DNA of 37,735 bases from Amoebophrya sp. AT5.2 (taxonomy: Eukaryota; Sar; Dinophyceae; Syndiniales; Amoebophryaceae), in assembly GCA_005223375.1 (NCBI GenBank), contig RXOD01003914.1:1-37735 (forward strand). The letters are read 5' to 3'. Under the pieces are notes generated by a model. The model did no database searches and was not told the origin of the DNA. It saw only the letters and a list, made by a program, of their open reading frames with translations. Below are positions 1 through 8,910 of this stretch, in pieces. Positions within the stretch are counted from its first letter, which is position 1. The number at the start of each line of letters is the position of its first letter. The translations under genes were made by a program, and so were the position numbers.

Positions 1-1821
1 CCGCGCCCGCCAGCTCAGTTCGCGCCGCCGGAAGTATCGGGTTCCGGCGCTGGTGAGACTCCTGGCGCGCCGGCTGCCCCGACCCCTGCGCCTCCGCGAC
101 CAGGTTCAGAGAACGACGACGTCTCGACGTTGCAGCCCAATAAAACAAGAGCGACGTCGAACACGACCAGCGCAACCCCACTCGGGGCTACTACAGCTCA
201 ACCGGCGAGTGGATTTGCAGCGGTCGCGCCCGTCGAAGGGTCGCAGCAACACGTTGTAGCCACGTCGTCGCGGACTTCGCGGGGGCCCAGTGCTCGAGTG
301 AAAGCGATGGTGCAACAGGCATCCCAGGCTCGAAAAAGCGCTGGTACAACAGGTGCGAAAAAGCGTACGAGCGCTGACGCTGACGTGGAGGCAGTCGCTA
401 GCGCGAAAGCGCAAGTGCAAGTCAGCGGCACGACCACGGCGCAAAGCACACAACGACTCCATGGGTCCTCAGTGACGAAAGCCCCAGCCACCATCGCGAG
501 GGTGGGGAAAGTGGCGGCCCCTGTCGTAGCATCTTTCCGTGGGCGTTTGTCGTCCACTAATGCTACCGAGTCGGGAGCCGCTTCTGGTTCTGCTGCGCTG
601 GGCGCAATCAAAGCGCCGCCACCGCCACGCGCACAGGATCTGGTCAAAAAATCGAACACAAACCCTTCACCGCCGCCGCCGCCGGTAAGTGCCGCGGCTC
701 TGGCGGAAAAACCTGCAGCGGCAGCAGTTGCGCTAGCTGAAAAACAGCGAACGGGCAACGCAGCTCCGAGCAAGAGATCTTCTAATGCAGGTTCGCCGGC
801 GGAGGATGAAGTCGTCCTGAGGCCAGCAAAGCAACGGCGCATTTTGCGCTTGGGGCGTAAGGGGAGGGTGGAAGAAGAAGCTGCAGTAGCGCCACCGCCA
901 CCGCCGACGACGGCATCGCAAATAGGGTGCGCGACGACAACTGCTTCTAGCGCAGAGGAGAGCAAAGGCAAAGGTAAACCCGAGTCAATTCCCGGTGGAG
1001 GGGTTGGCATAGGACCTCCGCGACCTCCATGCGCTAAAAAAGCGCGTGCCCCCGTGGTGATAGCCACTTCAAATTCTTCATCTTCTGCCCATTCGCTCCC
1101 ACTTCCCCTGAAGAAATCTGGAGCACAAAGGCGTGCGACGGGCGGTTTTGTAGAGCCAACAGCGCCGCCTCCCCCGCCTCCCCACGCCTCGCGGCCGCCG
1201 GAGGAAGGAAAGAAGCAGGAAAAAGCACCGGCCTCGGCACCACCGCAGCGAAAACCAAACGAAACAGACTCGACCACGCGCAACTTCGGTTTTGGACATG
1301 CGTACCTCCTTCCGCTCTCTGTGCAAAAAACTCTGCCTGATCGTGCAAAGTGGAACCCCTATTGCGTCTTCCTGGAGAGCATCGGGGAAAAGCTTGTTTT
1401 TGCGGTGGAGATTCTTGCGCGCGGTTCTAATGGGTTCTCTGGGGGAGCCGCGCTGCAGATCAGTCTGACGCAGGAGGCACCAACACGAGGAGGGAGTTGT
1501 ACCAACACGACGGATGAAACTGTTTCCCCGAAAACGATCTTAAAAAGGTACGAACTGGTAGAGATACAGCAAAAATCTCCGGAGGTAGAGAACGGAGAAA
1601 TCGTGGAATTTCCGGCCTTGAATCTCGGCGCGGAAGAAGGCGAAAAACTGCGCTGGGCCTGGCGGGCCCGAAAAGTAGTGTCTACCAGGGAAGCTGGCAA
1701 CACCGCTCAGTTGAACTTGAAGCGAAAGCCTGACGGGGCAGCAGGTGGGCCAGCGGTGTCGGGCACGGTGGGGGTAACCGCGTCCGGCCTGCAAGCGGGC
1801 AAAAAGGCGCGGGTGCGGTGA
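1..1821 (+). CDS. Low-complexity basic protein, 5' partial
   Basis: The reading frame is open from base 1, so the true start lies upstream of the window; the visible part is about 606 residues ending at TGA 1819-1821. The first ~420 residues are Ala/Ser/Pro/Thr-rich with several poly-proline runs and basic clusters such as AKQRRILRLGRKGR, which resemble nuclear localisation signals. A more ordered region follows (from about FGFGHAYLLPLSVQKTLPDR to WAWRARKVV), with alternating hydrophobic residues suggesting a small beta-rich domain. The extreme C-terminus is basic (KKARVR). I do not recognise the family. The composition suggests a disordered nuclear or RNA-associated protein, but this is inference. 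Long antisense frames across it arise from high GC and are not supported as genes. Confidence 0.7.
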   Translation, partial: PRPPAQFAPPEVSGSGAGETPGAPAAPTPAPPRPGSENDDVSTLQPNKTRATSNTTSATPLGATTAQPASGFAAVAPVEGSQQHVVATSSRTSRGPSARVKAMVQQASQARKSAGTTGAKKRTSADADVEAVASAKAQVQVSGTTTAQSTQRLHGSSVTKAPATIARVGKVAAPVVASFRGRLSSTNATESGAASGSAALGAIKAPPPPRAQDLVKKSNTNPSPPPPPVSAAALAEKPAAAAVALAEKQRTGNAAPSKRSSNAGSPAEDEVVLRPAKQRRILRLGRKGRVEEEAAVAPPPPPTTASQIGCATTTASSAEESKGKGKPESIPGGGVGIGPPRPPCAKKARAPVVIATSNSSSSAHSLPLPLKKSGAQRRATGGFVEPTAPPPPPPHASRPPEEGKKQEKAPASAPPQRKPNETDSTTRNFGFGHAYLLPLSVQKTLPDRAKWNPYCVFLESIGEKLVFAVEILARGSNGFSGGAALQISLTQEAPTRGGSCTNTTDETVSPKTILKRYELVEIQQKSPEVENGEIVEFPALNLGAEEGEKLRWAWRARKVVSTREAGNTAQLNLKRKPDGAAGGPAVSGTVGVTASGLQAGKKARVR

Positions 1822-2492
1822 ACCCGGGTGCCTGGAGTTTCGCGGCTCATCGGTGGGTCAGGTTCTACACCAGGACTGTCGTGTGGTCTTGTCTTGCTCG
1901 AGTGGGTCATCGTCTCTTGCTTGAGCGGGTTTCATACTTCAGCTTTCGGGTGGCCTGGCAGCGGATGTGGACGCGCCAGATGGCAAGAACAAGATGACGA
2001 GAGTGCTGAGGCACGGATGACTGAATCATGAAGAGACACCACGGCAATACCCAGATTGCGCAGCGACATTTTTTGCACGACAGTTGAAAAAGCGACACCA
2101 GCCATATTCGTTGAAAATGCGTTGTGCTTCACTTCAGTGTTCTTGAGGAGGCTTTTCGCGCTCGCCGGAGATGGAGAGAAAACGAGCGATGCGTAAAATA
2201 TCCAGGCGACAAAATCGACGCAAAAGAAGCAGTGTTTCTTTTAGTAAATTTAGGACCTACTGCCTAGTACTACGTCGTGCAATGCAAATCTATGACCATC
2301 GAGCGACTCCTCGAATTTATGTTTTCGTAGCAAGCCGCTGGCTGCTGCTCTGACTTCGTATTCGTCTCATCTTCAGCCACGGCGCTTCGCGGCGCGTGCG
2401 CAACCGGCCCGGACTCGAAATGCGTAGTCCGTCGGAGGAAGATTTAGATCCCGACCGTTAATTACCGGTCGCTCGGTATAGCTTTTGCAAGA
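1822..2492. other. Intergenic, no gene seen
   Basis: This 671-base stretch holds only short frames with no recognisable protein. A short string at 2474-2491 (CGGTATAGCTTTTGCAAG) directly before the next ATG faintly resembles a degraded spliced leader, but the match is too poor to call. Confidence 0.5.
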
Positions 2493-4172
2493 ATGGACTT
2501 CCCACATGAGGACAACTACTCTTGTCGCAGAAGGCGGCCCCCCATGATCGCCGCGTGCCGAAGATCGACTGTGGGGATGCTGCCTCGGCGAGAACGAGAA
2601 CGACCCCTGCCTCGACCCAGAACCGTCTCCAGAACCGTGGCGGGCACAGTTGTAGGTCTGTTTGCGAGCGGAATTTCGGCAAACAGCGTGTTCCGGATTC
2701 AGCGGATCGGTACGTACTCGAGCACGCTGCCGATCACGCCTCTCGACCCGAACGCGCTCTGCCTCCAGGTCGGCGACGTCTCGCAGAGGTATCCCGACAG
2801 CATTCCCCTCTCCTTCCAGCCCTGCGTTGCGGAAACCACCCTGTCGGCAACAGCGTCGGCAACAACACAGTTGGTGTTGCAAGGAGGTGGTCGCAGGCGC
2901 CGGAGTTTGCTGCAGCTAACCGCCGAGGAGCAGCAGTCCCTCGACACCCAGGCCCGTCAAGAGTGGAGCTTCAACGCGAACGGGGAGTTGATTTCCGAGT
3001 ACTACCTCAGAAAAACGAACAAGAACCTCTGCGTGCGTCGTGTGAAGTGCGCCGCAACGCAGCAGGTCTACGACGTCGGCGCGGATCTGGAGTGCGACGA
3101 GATGGAGACGGCGTCGGCCTCGCTCGGGAGAACGATGGACGGGAAGGTGAGTTTCGAACTCGCCATGCCGGTGCGGGGTGGCGAGCAGCTGAAACCGGTG
3201 GGGCGGCCGTCGGAAGCCATCCAGACGCTGGAGCCGACGTGCACGAGCTGCGGACCCTATGAGATGGTGCAATTCTGCAAGAGCGGTAAGGTCCACGGTT
3301 TGGGGCTGTGCATGCAGGGGAATCCGGACGCAGCAGGCGGGGAGCACGTCGGTATTCGATAATTGATAGCACGTATTATATAAGCAGAAGCACTTGGTGC
3401 TGGTGGAGTTGGTGGACTTGGGACTGATCGATAAACGATGTCCCCGCTGTTCGTTTTCGTTTTTTTGAGGTACTTGTTGCAGAAGTGGATGTTGATGTAC
3501 TTATACATGTTTTTACCTCACAAAGAAGTCTCCTGCTCTACTTCGGGTGAATCGATCCAGGTTGGACCCAGCTCCGTTCGCATTGGCTCGCGCCTCCGGA
3601 CCCGAATCCGGGGAAGCCTTTGTTCGATGTGTTGAAAGAGGTGATTCCCGCGCCGAAAAACGACGGGTTCGGTCCGGTGATGGGCCCATCCGTATGCGGC
3701 AGCTCGGTCGGCGACATGGCGAATTCGGATTCCTTCTTCTACTTCATGCGCTCCTCCGTGAGCGGAGGAACGAGCGGTGGGACGGCGGCGGCGACCCTGT
3801 TCGGGAACAGGCCGGTGAACCTCGTGAAGTTCGAGATGAACCCGCACACCGTTCCGACGGAGGAGTTTCTAGTGAAGCCGAAGCCGGAACAGGTCAAAGT
3901 GAACCTAGAGCATGCCGTGTGATTGGATTTTGATAATATTTTTTTTCTCCAGGAGGTGGTCCATGAAACTGATATCGCTCAGCTGCACGTCTGTTATTGC
4001 TCAGCTGCACGTGATCAATCCTATGAAGGGGCGATGGCGGCTCTGGCTGCCGTCGCTCGTCCAGCGAGTGGAGCTTGCGAACTGCAGTGTTCCTTTGAAG
4101 GTGTTGGCGACCGACAGGCGTGAAGCGTGCTCTCTTTCTCGTCGCCGTGGAAAGATCTCCAAGATCCCATGA
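2493..4172 (+). CDS. Ricin-B-like beta-trefoil protein, three exons
   Basis: I read this as join(2493..3351, 3561..3916, 4005..4172), 460 residues. Exon 1 starts at ATG 2493, and residues 48-66 are a weak hydrophobic segment after an Arg-rich N-terminus. Residues ~86-190 resemble a ricin-type beta-trefoil: NALCLQVGD, then PLSFQPC, then QEWSFNANGELIS with the Q-x-W signature at 156-158, then NLCVRRVKC. Such domains usually bind sugars. The first junction restores frame exactly (GTC G|GT TGG, giving Val-Gly-Trp). Exon 2 encodes a Gly/Ser-rich region with hydrophobic strands. The third exon is uncertain: the acceptor at 4004 gives a frame with better third-position GC (stop at 4170-4172), while acceptors at 3952 or 3982 give a different ending (stop at 4121-4123). 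The N-terminus could also lie in an unseen upstream exon. Only the beta-trefoil call is family-based. Confidence 0.55.
3352..3560 (+). other. Intron 1 of the beta-trefoil gene
   Basis: This 209-base GT-AG intron (donor CG|GTATTCG, acceptor GATCCAG|GTTGG) contains in-frame stops. Removing it joins two open frames in phase 1 without a frameshift. Confidence 0.6.
3917..4004 (+). other. Intron 2 of the beta-trefoil gene (acceptor uncertain)
   Basis: The donor is GCC|GTGTGATT. A strong pyrimidine tract ending TTTTTTTTCTCCAG (AG at 3951-3952) and two later CTCAG sites (AG at 3981-3982 and 4003-4004) are all possible acceptors. The last gives an 88-base phase-0 intron and the most coding-like downstream frame; the first gives a 36-base intron. 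Confidence 0.4.
3977..4012 (+). repeat. 14-bp direct repeat at alternative splice acceptors
   Basis: GCTCAGCTGCACGT occurs at 3977-3990 and again at 3999-4012, offset by 22 bases. Each copy carries a CTCAG|CTGCACGT acceptor, and because 22 is not a multiple of three the choice of acceptor changes the reading frame. Confidence 0.8.
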
Positions 4173-4358
4173 TTGTTGTCTTGCGTCCAACACTGCTCGC
4201 TTTAGAAGGCACACGCATTCATCATGATCATTTGTTTCATCGAGTGCGTCGCTTTATTTCCGCAGAAGCAGAAGTCAGCCTCGGTTGGATTTGAATAGGG
4301 TATCGAAGAAGATCGTTGGCTTGGTGCTAGTTTTTTCGCCCGCGGTGAAACCTTAGCC

Positions 4359-5423
4359 ATGGCAGCGCCTCGACTGGCACCGGTACCGAATTCGCTCTTT
4401 CGCCCCTGGCCGGCAACAGCGGTTCGAGTCATACTGTTGCCAACGACGATGCTGAGCTCCGCCGTGCTGTCGTCGACGTCTCACGCGTCAGCGTCGACCG
4501 TTTCATCGGAGTTGCACCACAACGAAGATGTTCAGCATGATCGGCTGCTTGGGCGTCGAGGGGGATCATTTTTGACGCCGGTGGAAACGCCGTGGCCGAG
4601 GTTGAGACCCGCGTCGTATGAGCGCCGGCTGGTTTTACGGCAGAAGCAGCCCGCACAGAAACAGCAGGAACAGGAGCCGCGGGGCGGCAGCTCGACAACT
4701 ACTTCCGCACGACGAGCCGGTCTAGTGCACCAGGAGAGAACGTTGGTGCAGTCTACTTCTGGCACGCCTCCAGTTCCTGCGCAGGCAGTGCGGGAAAATT
4801 TTTCCCGCCGGGCCAAGATTGCGCACGTCAGGAGAATGCTGGCGGACGAGCTCAGCCCGCCGCCAGAAAAGAAGTACCGCTGTCCCTACGCGATGAAGAA
4901 CAGGAAGCGGCTCTGCTTCTGGCCGTGCTGCCCGTACGCACACAGCGGGCCCGAGCGCCTGGCCGCCCTCGGCGTCGCGCACATGCAACCCTGCCCCTTT
5001 TACGTGCGGTCTGGCGGCAGCGACTGTCCGCTGGGGATAAAGTGCACGATGCGCCATTGCGACGAGGATCTGGATGAAGACATTCTGGGTCCGCGGCAGT
5101 GGTCCTCGTCGGATGAAGATGGCGAAGATCCTATGGTACCCGTGTTTTTGTCTTCTACCTCTTCTGCTGCGGGCAGTGCGGAGTCCACGTTTTCGCTGCT
5201 TCATCGTCCGGACAGGGTGGATGAAGAGGGCTACGGAGGCGGCGCGTCGTCGTCCGCGCCGGAAGAGGACAGTCCGGATGCCGATGACGCCAATCCGGAT
5301 GCTGACAGCAGGGCGGCCCGCGGATTTGGCGCTAGCCCGTCAAAACCAATTTTTTTGAATACACCGACAGGGAGCAGGAACAGCAATCAGAGCAGCAACG
5401 ATCAGCAACGCAGGAGGCAGTGA
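4359..5423 (+). CDS. Tandem CCCH zinc-finger protein
   Basis: This is 354 residues from ATG 4359 (context GCCATGG) to TGA. Two CCCH fingers lie mid-protein: the first uses Cys175, Cys186, Cys191 and His195 (C-x10-C-x4-C-x3-H) and the second Cys212, Cys223, Cys229 and His233 (C-x10-C-x5-C-x3-H). CCCH pairs of this type usually bind RNA and act in mRNA processing, stability or translation; the exact target cannot be read from the sequence. The N-terminal half is Ser/Gln-rich with a short hydrophobic stretch near residues 24-35. The C-terminal third is acidic and Ser-rich (DEDLDEDILGP, then SSDEDGEDPM), typical of disordered regulatory tails, and it ends in a Gln/Asn/Arg-rich segment. No intron is needed. 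Confidence 0.8.
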   Translation: MAAPRLAPVPNSLFRPWPATAVRVILLPTTMLSSAVLSSTSHASASTVSSELHHNEDVQHDRLLGRRGGSFLTPVETPWPRLRPASYERRLVLRQKQPAQKQQEQEPRGGSSTTTSARRAGLVHQERTLVQSTSGTPPVPAQAVRENFSRRAKIAHVRRMLADELSPPPEKKYRCPYAMKNRKRLCFWPCCPYAHSGPERLAALGVAHMQPCPFYVRSGGSDCPLGIKCTMRHCDEDLDEDILGPRQWSSSDEDGEDPMVPVFLSSTSSAAGSAESTFSLLHRPDRVDEEGYGGGASSSAPEEDSPDADDANPDADSRAARGFGASPSKPIFLNTPTGSRNSNQSSNDQQRRRQ

Positions 5424-6740
5424 ACGGTCCGAGATACTTTTTGGAGTGACTATGTGATGTCAGTCTTAGTAAAAAACACACTGGAGAAGCAAGAAGCTTT
5501 TGTTTTACCGCCATGATCAGAGCTGCAGAAGGCAGGAAGAAATTGCAAAACCTAGTAGTGAGGAAATGATAGTCGTGCTAGTGGTACAGGTACTTGATGT
5601 CCGCAAATCGTTGAGAGATGCTGAAGTTTTGTTTTCTTTCGTTCTGTGAAGCAAAAAGCGGGAACGGGATTAATTTCATGGAGCGTCCTCGCCGAGCCCA
5701 GCCGGGTCTGCAGGGCTTCATGCGGAGGCAGCTGCTCGGCCCAGGGCAGTATCTAGTGTAGCAAAGAAACCTTCTATCTTACCGTTCTCAATGAACCAAT
5801 CCACAGGCATGTAGTTGTGTACTTACTTTGTTTCTCTACATGGTCTCGAACAATAGATACAAGGGGTTCAGATCATCCGGTGACGGTATTCTGAATCAAG
5901 CGAGACTAACGGATCATCGCAGGAATTTCGACTTCTTCTTTAAGGAATTCGATCTCCCTAGGTAGAGCTGATTTCACTGACTGACTGACTTCTACTTCTT
6001 CTGTTAGGAAATATAGGGATGGGCGGAATATTGTTGCTTTAAAATGAGATGGGCCCCACGAAAAGACGGACTTAGTTTTTTTGTCTTGCAAACTTCCGCG
6101 TCATTACAATGAATCGTTGACACGGAGACGGATACGGAAGCATAGAGTACCGTGGTACTCAAGAAGAAATGTGCTGGTGAAGGTCAGGTTGCACTTCCTC
6201 TCTGTGGACGTGCAGCATCCGGGAATGAAATGACGGTGGATCATTGATTCCCGTAAGTTTGCGATGAATTTTTTCACTTTGTTTCCCAGCCCTAGATTGT
6301 TTGAGGTCTCGAGAATTTAGGAATACTTTGGGTTGTGTGGTTTCGTGACCGAAAAGTGAGCGAAGACCGCTTGTCTTTGCATGCGGGTAGTCCAACGTGA
6401 CTAGCTTGATAAGCCGCGATCATTTTGCTACTTTCGATCAGATCCGGATCCCGGCTGCAAAACACAAATGTTTTTTCTGCCCCGCTTCTACCATGAGGTT
6501 ACTTCGATAAATAAGGCAGCCCTTGCCGCTCTATTTCGTGGAGCCTTTCTTCTTCTTTTTTCTAGACAGGCTGACCTGACGGCTTTTTTTAGAGTCCAGA
6601 GATCCATCCTATCGTGGCTAGCATTAGTACTCGCACCTAGTTACAGTTAGGACCGGTGTCGCTGATCCTGATCTGAATCGTGTGTAGTGCCTTTTATCAC
6701 TTCGTTTGTTTTACATAGCATTTTTATTCTCTCATGCACG
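5424..6740. other. Intergenic, no gene seen
   Basis: About 1.3 kb, more AT-rich than the flanking genes and with stops in all frames. It contains a short CTGACTGACTGAC microrepeat near 5977-5990 and several T-rich tracts. I see no tRNA, rRNA or convincing exon. It may hold the 3' UTR of the CCCH gene and the 5' region of the next gene. Confidence 0.6.
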
Positions 6741-8528
6741 ATGAGTGGGCATCTTGGCCGCGAGGGTTTCCGGCCTTTTGGCGCCGAGCTGCAGACGTCT
6801 GCGAAGGGGCTCCCGGTGTGGGTGCGGGGGCCTTGTTTCCCGATCGTTGAATACGTACAAAACGACGACGCCAAAGAAAAGACGTCAACGCATCGTGATG
6901 TCATCTGTTACCACGCGTCTGCCGATCCCCGCGCGCTCGCCATCCTGCAGGAGTCGCACACTTTGATGGACTTTCGCTCGGGCTGCGTTTGGTGCGGCTC
7001 CGAGAGAAAGTTGAAGGTGCGCTCGACCCAGGCTCAAGTGCAAGGTCCCCAAAATGCTGCTCAGCTTCTTGAGGGCCCCCGCATCTGCCCGACGTGCCTG
7101 CCGAAAGTGTGCAAGAAGCTGGAGGATCTGTCCGGGAATTTGGACGACCTGTCGCGGTTCTTGACGCAGGAAACGGCTGTGAAAAAGCCGACGCTGAGCT
7201 TGATCTTCCTCGCAGCGCTTGCCGACCGAGCGCTCACAGCGATAAACAAAGTCGACCACGACTCCCTCCCCGTCACGGCCCAGGTCGTTCCCGCGCACGA
7301 GTTCAGGCCGGTGCGGCGGAACCGAAAGCGCGGTCGGGTTTACGTCGCGGCGACGAACAGCTACGCACGATGCACGGTCTTCGCGGCGAAAGGCCACCCA
7401 GATCTGCTGTTCTACGACGACCCGCAGCGCTGCTACGTGACCGGCGTACAGCAGTCGGAGTACATCGAGCCGGATTCCGACTGGATGATCGAGGGGGAAA
7501 GCGGGCTAGTCGGCTCGAGGCTGCACCACTTGGACAAAGTTTTGCCCCTCCAGGTCGGGGACTTCGTGGAGTACTGTCCTTCCGCTTCTACTTCCGGAAC
7601 AAGCAACGCGTCTGCCATAAGTAGATCATCGGGCTCCTTGATTCACTTTGCGGAGCTTGTGGCGCGGGCGAGCAGGAAGCACTGCTGCGTGAAGTTGCAG
7701 CCGTTGAAGGGCTACCAGGTGGAGCTGGAGAAGCGGACGAAGTACGTGCACTGCTTTGGTTCGGAGCTGCGACCAGCGAAGGTGTTTCGCGACGGGCAGT
7801 GGGAGCCGCTGCGGCCAAAGGTGGTGGTAGGCTGGCAGCTCACCGAAACGACATCGAAAGAAGCAAAGGAGCTGCACGGCGGCGTGGTGACGCCGCGCGA
7901 CTTGGAGAGAATACCGCTGGACGACCTGTATGGCGTGCGCCTCGCGATCGGGGACGGAAGTGCGGAGGTGGGTCGTGGGGCTGAAACAAATGGGGGAGCA
8001 GATCATGATGAAAAGGCGGCGGCCGGCGGCTCGGGCGAAGGCGCGGCATCCACGGTCGGCGGCACTTCCAGCAGCAGCGCAGGGGTGAATAAACCTGGAT
8101 CAGGCGGTGCGTCAGCTACTTCCGGCGCAAATAGACCGCGAAAGGTTTATCCGCTGCAGGTTGCGCGCACCTACCCCATCGTGCAGAGCGCGGCCGAGCT
8201 TGCGGCTCAGCAGCAGCGGCGGCGCAAGCAGTTCGAGGTTCCGGGGCGCGGCGGTCCGGGCCCGACCACGAGCCGCCCCCAGCAGAAGCGGTATAGCGAC
8301 AGCAATCCGCTGTTGCGCGACGCGTCCGAGGCCGACGTGTACGAGGGTTATTACGGCGGTGGCCACGCCGAGCGCACCCAGCTGAACGCGCTCTCACGGA
8401 TATTCAAACCGGGCGTGCTGGAGCAGAACCCGCTCTCCGTGTTGGAGCAGACCACCCAGCACCACGAGCGGGGCGCGGGCGCCGCGCGCCGCTGGGCGAA
8501 GCAGTTCGACTGGGCGCACATTCGTTAA
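6741..8528 (+). CDS. Unrecognised protein with a four-Cys zinc site candidate
   Basis: I start at ATG 6741 (MSGHLGREGF), giving 595 residues to TAA. The frame is open a little further upstream, but only from a non-ATG codon. The N-terminal third has CVWC (Cys82, Cys85) and CPTC (Cys116, Cys119), a spacing expected of a zinc ribbon or treble clef, then a helical segment (KVCKKLEDLSGNLDDLSRFL). The middle is ordered: RVYVAATNSYARCTVF and LPLQVGDFVEYCP look like beta strands of a small barrel. A Gly/Ser-rich linker (about 420-470) leads to a conserved-looking tail with Gln/Arg clusters, ending AKQFDWAHIR. I do not recognise the family, and no catalytic motif is evident. A nucleic-acid or chromatin role is only a guess from the zinc site and basic patches. 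Confidence 0.75.
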   Translation: MSGHLGREGFRPFGAELQTSAKGLPVWVRGPCFPIVEYVQNDDAKEKTSTHRDVICYHASADPRALAILQESHTLMDFRSGCVWCGSERKLKVRSTQAQVQGPQNAAQLLEGPRICPTCLPKVCKKLEDLSGNLDDLSRFLTQETAVKKPTLSLIFLAALADRALTAINKVDHDSLPVTAQVVPAHEFRPVRRNRKRGRVYVAATNSYARCTVFAAKGHPDLLFYDDPQRCYVTGVQQSEYIEPDSDWMIEGESGLVGSRLHHLDKVLPLQVGDFVEYCPSASTSGTSNASAISRSSGSLIHFAELVARASRKHCCVKLQPLKGYQVELEKRTKYVHCFGSELRPAKVFRDGQWEPLRPKVVVGWQLTETTSKEAKELHGGVVTPRDLERIPLDDLYGVRLAIGDGSAEVGRGAETNGGADHDEKAAAGGSGEGAASTVGGTSSSSAGVNKPGSGGASATSGANRPRKVYPLQVARTYPIVQSAAELAAQQQRRRKQFEVPGRGGPGPTTSRPQQKRYSDSNPLLRDASEADVYEGYYGGGHAERTQLNALSRIFKPGVLEQNPLSVLEQTTQHHERGAGAARRWAKQFDWAHIR

Positions 8529-8910
8529 GACTGGATGAGCTCGATAGAAGAAATCCGCAGGAAAGTAGAGGACCCGGGAAAGACGAAGCGAAAAGACGCG
8601 AGATATTAGACACAGGGTAGACGTCGAACATGATGGAAAAAAGGAGGGGTGCAGCGAGGTCTGGGGGGCGAGTTTAGTCGTGTCTCCATTGGGGTGCAAT
8701 AAAATTGAAGTAGGGTCGTGTTAAGTGTGTCTAAGAGGCAATGTCGCATCAGCTATCTGCTTTGTCTCCACTATGGACAGCTTTTTGCCATCGGATAGGC
8801 TAATTGAGTATGACAACGCATCCGGTTCTTGTGCGTCTAGATTTGCTGTCTAGATACGAAGAAACTGGCTGTCCAGAAGGCAGCAAGTCCGCTGTCTTGA
8901 GGCACCTTTA
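8529..8910. other. Intergenic, no gene seen
   Basis: 382 bases, including the 3' flank of the preceding gene. No exon, RNA gene or strong repeat is visible. Confidence 0.6.

Noticed and set aside
198..1283. Long antisense frame over the first gene
   Set aside because: It mirrors a GC-rich, low-complexity sense gene and has no domain of its own.
3989..4004. A 16-base GT-AG mini-intron between the two duplicated acceptors
   Set aside because: It would restore frame, but a normal-sized intron using the second acceptor explains the data more simply.
4421..4430. tRNA-like B-box GGTTCGAGTC
   Set aside because: Flanking bases do not pair as a T-arm and it lies inside the CCCH coding region.
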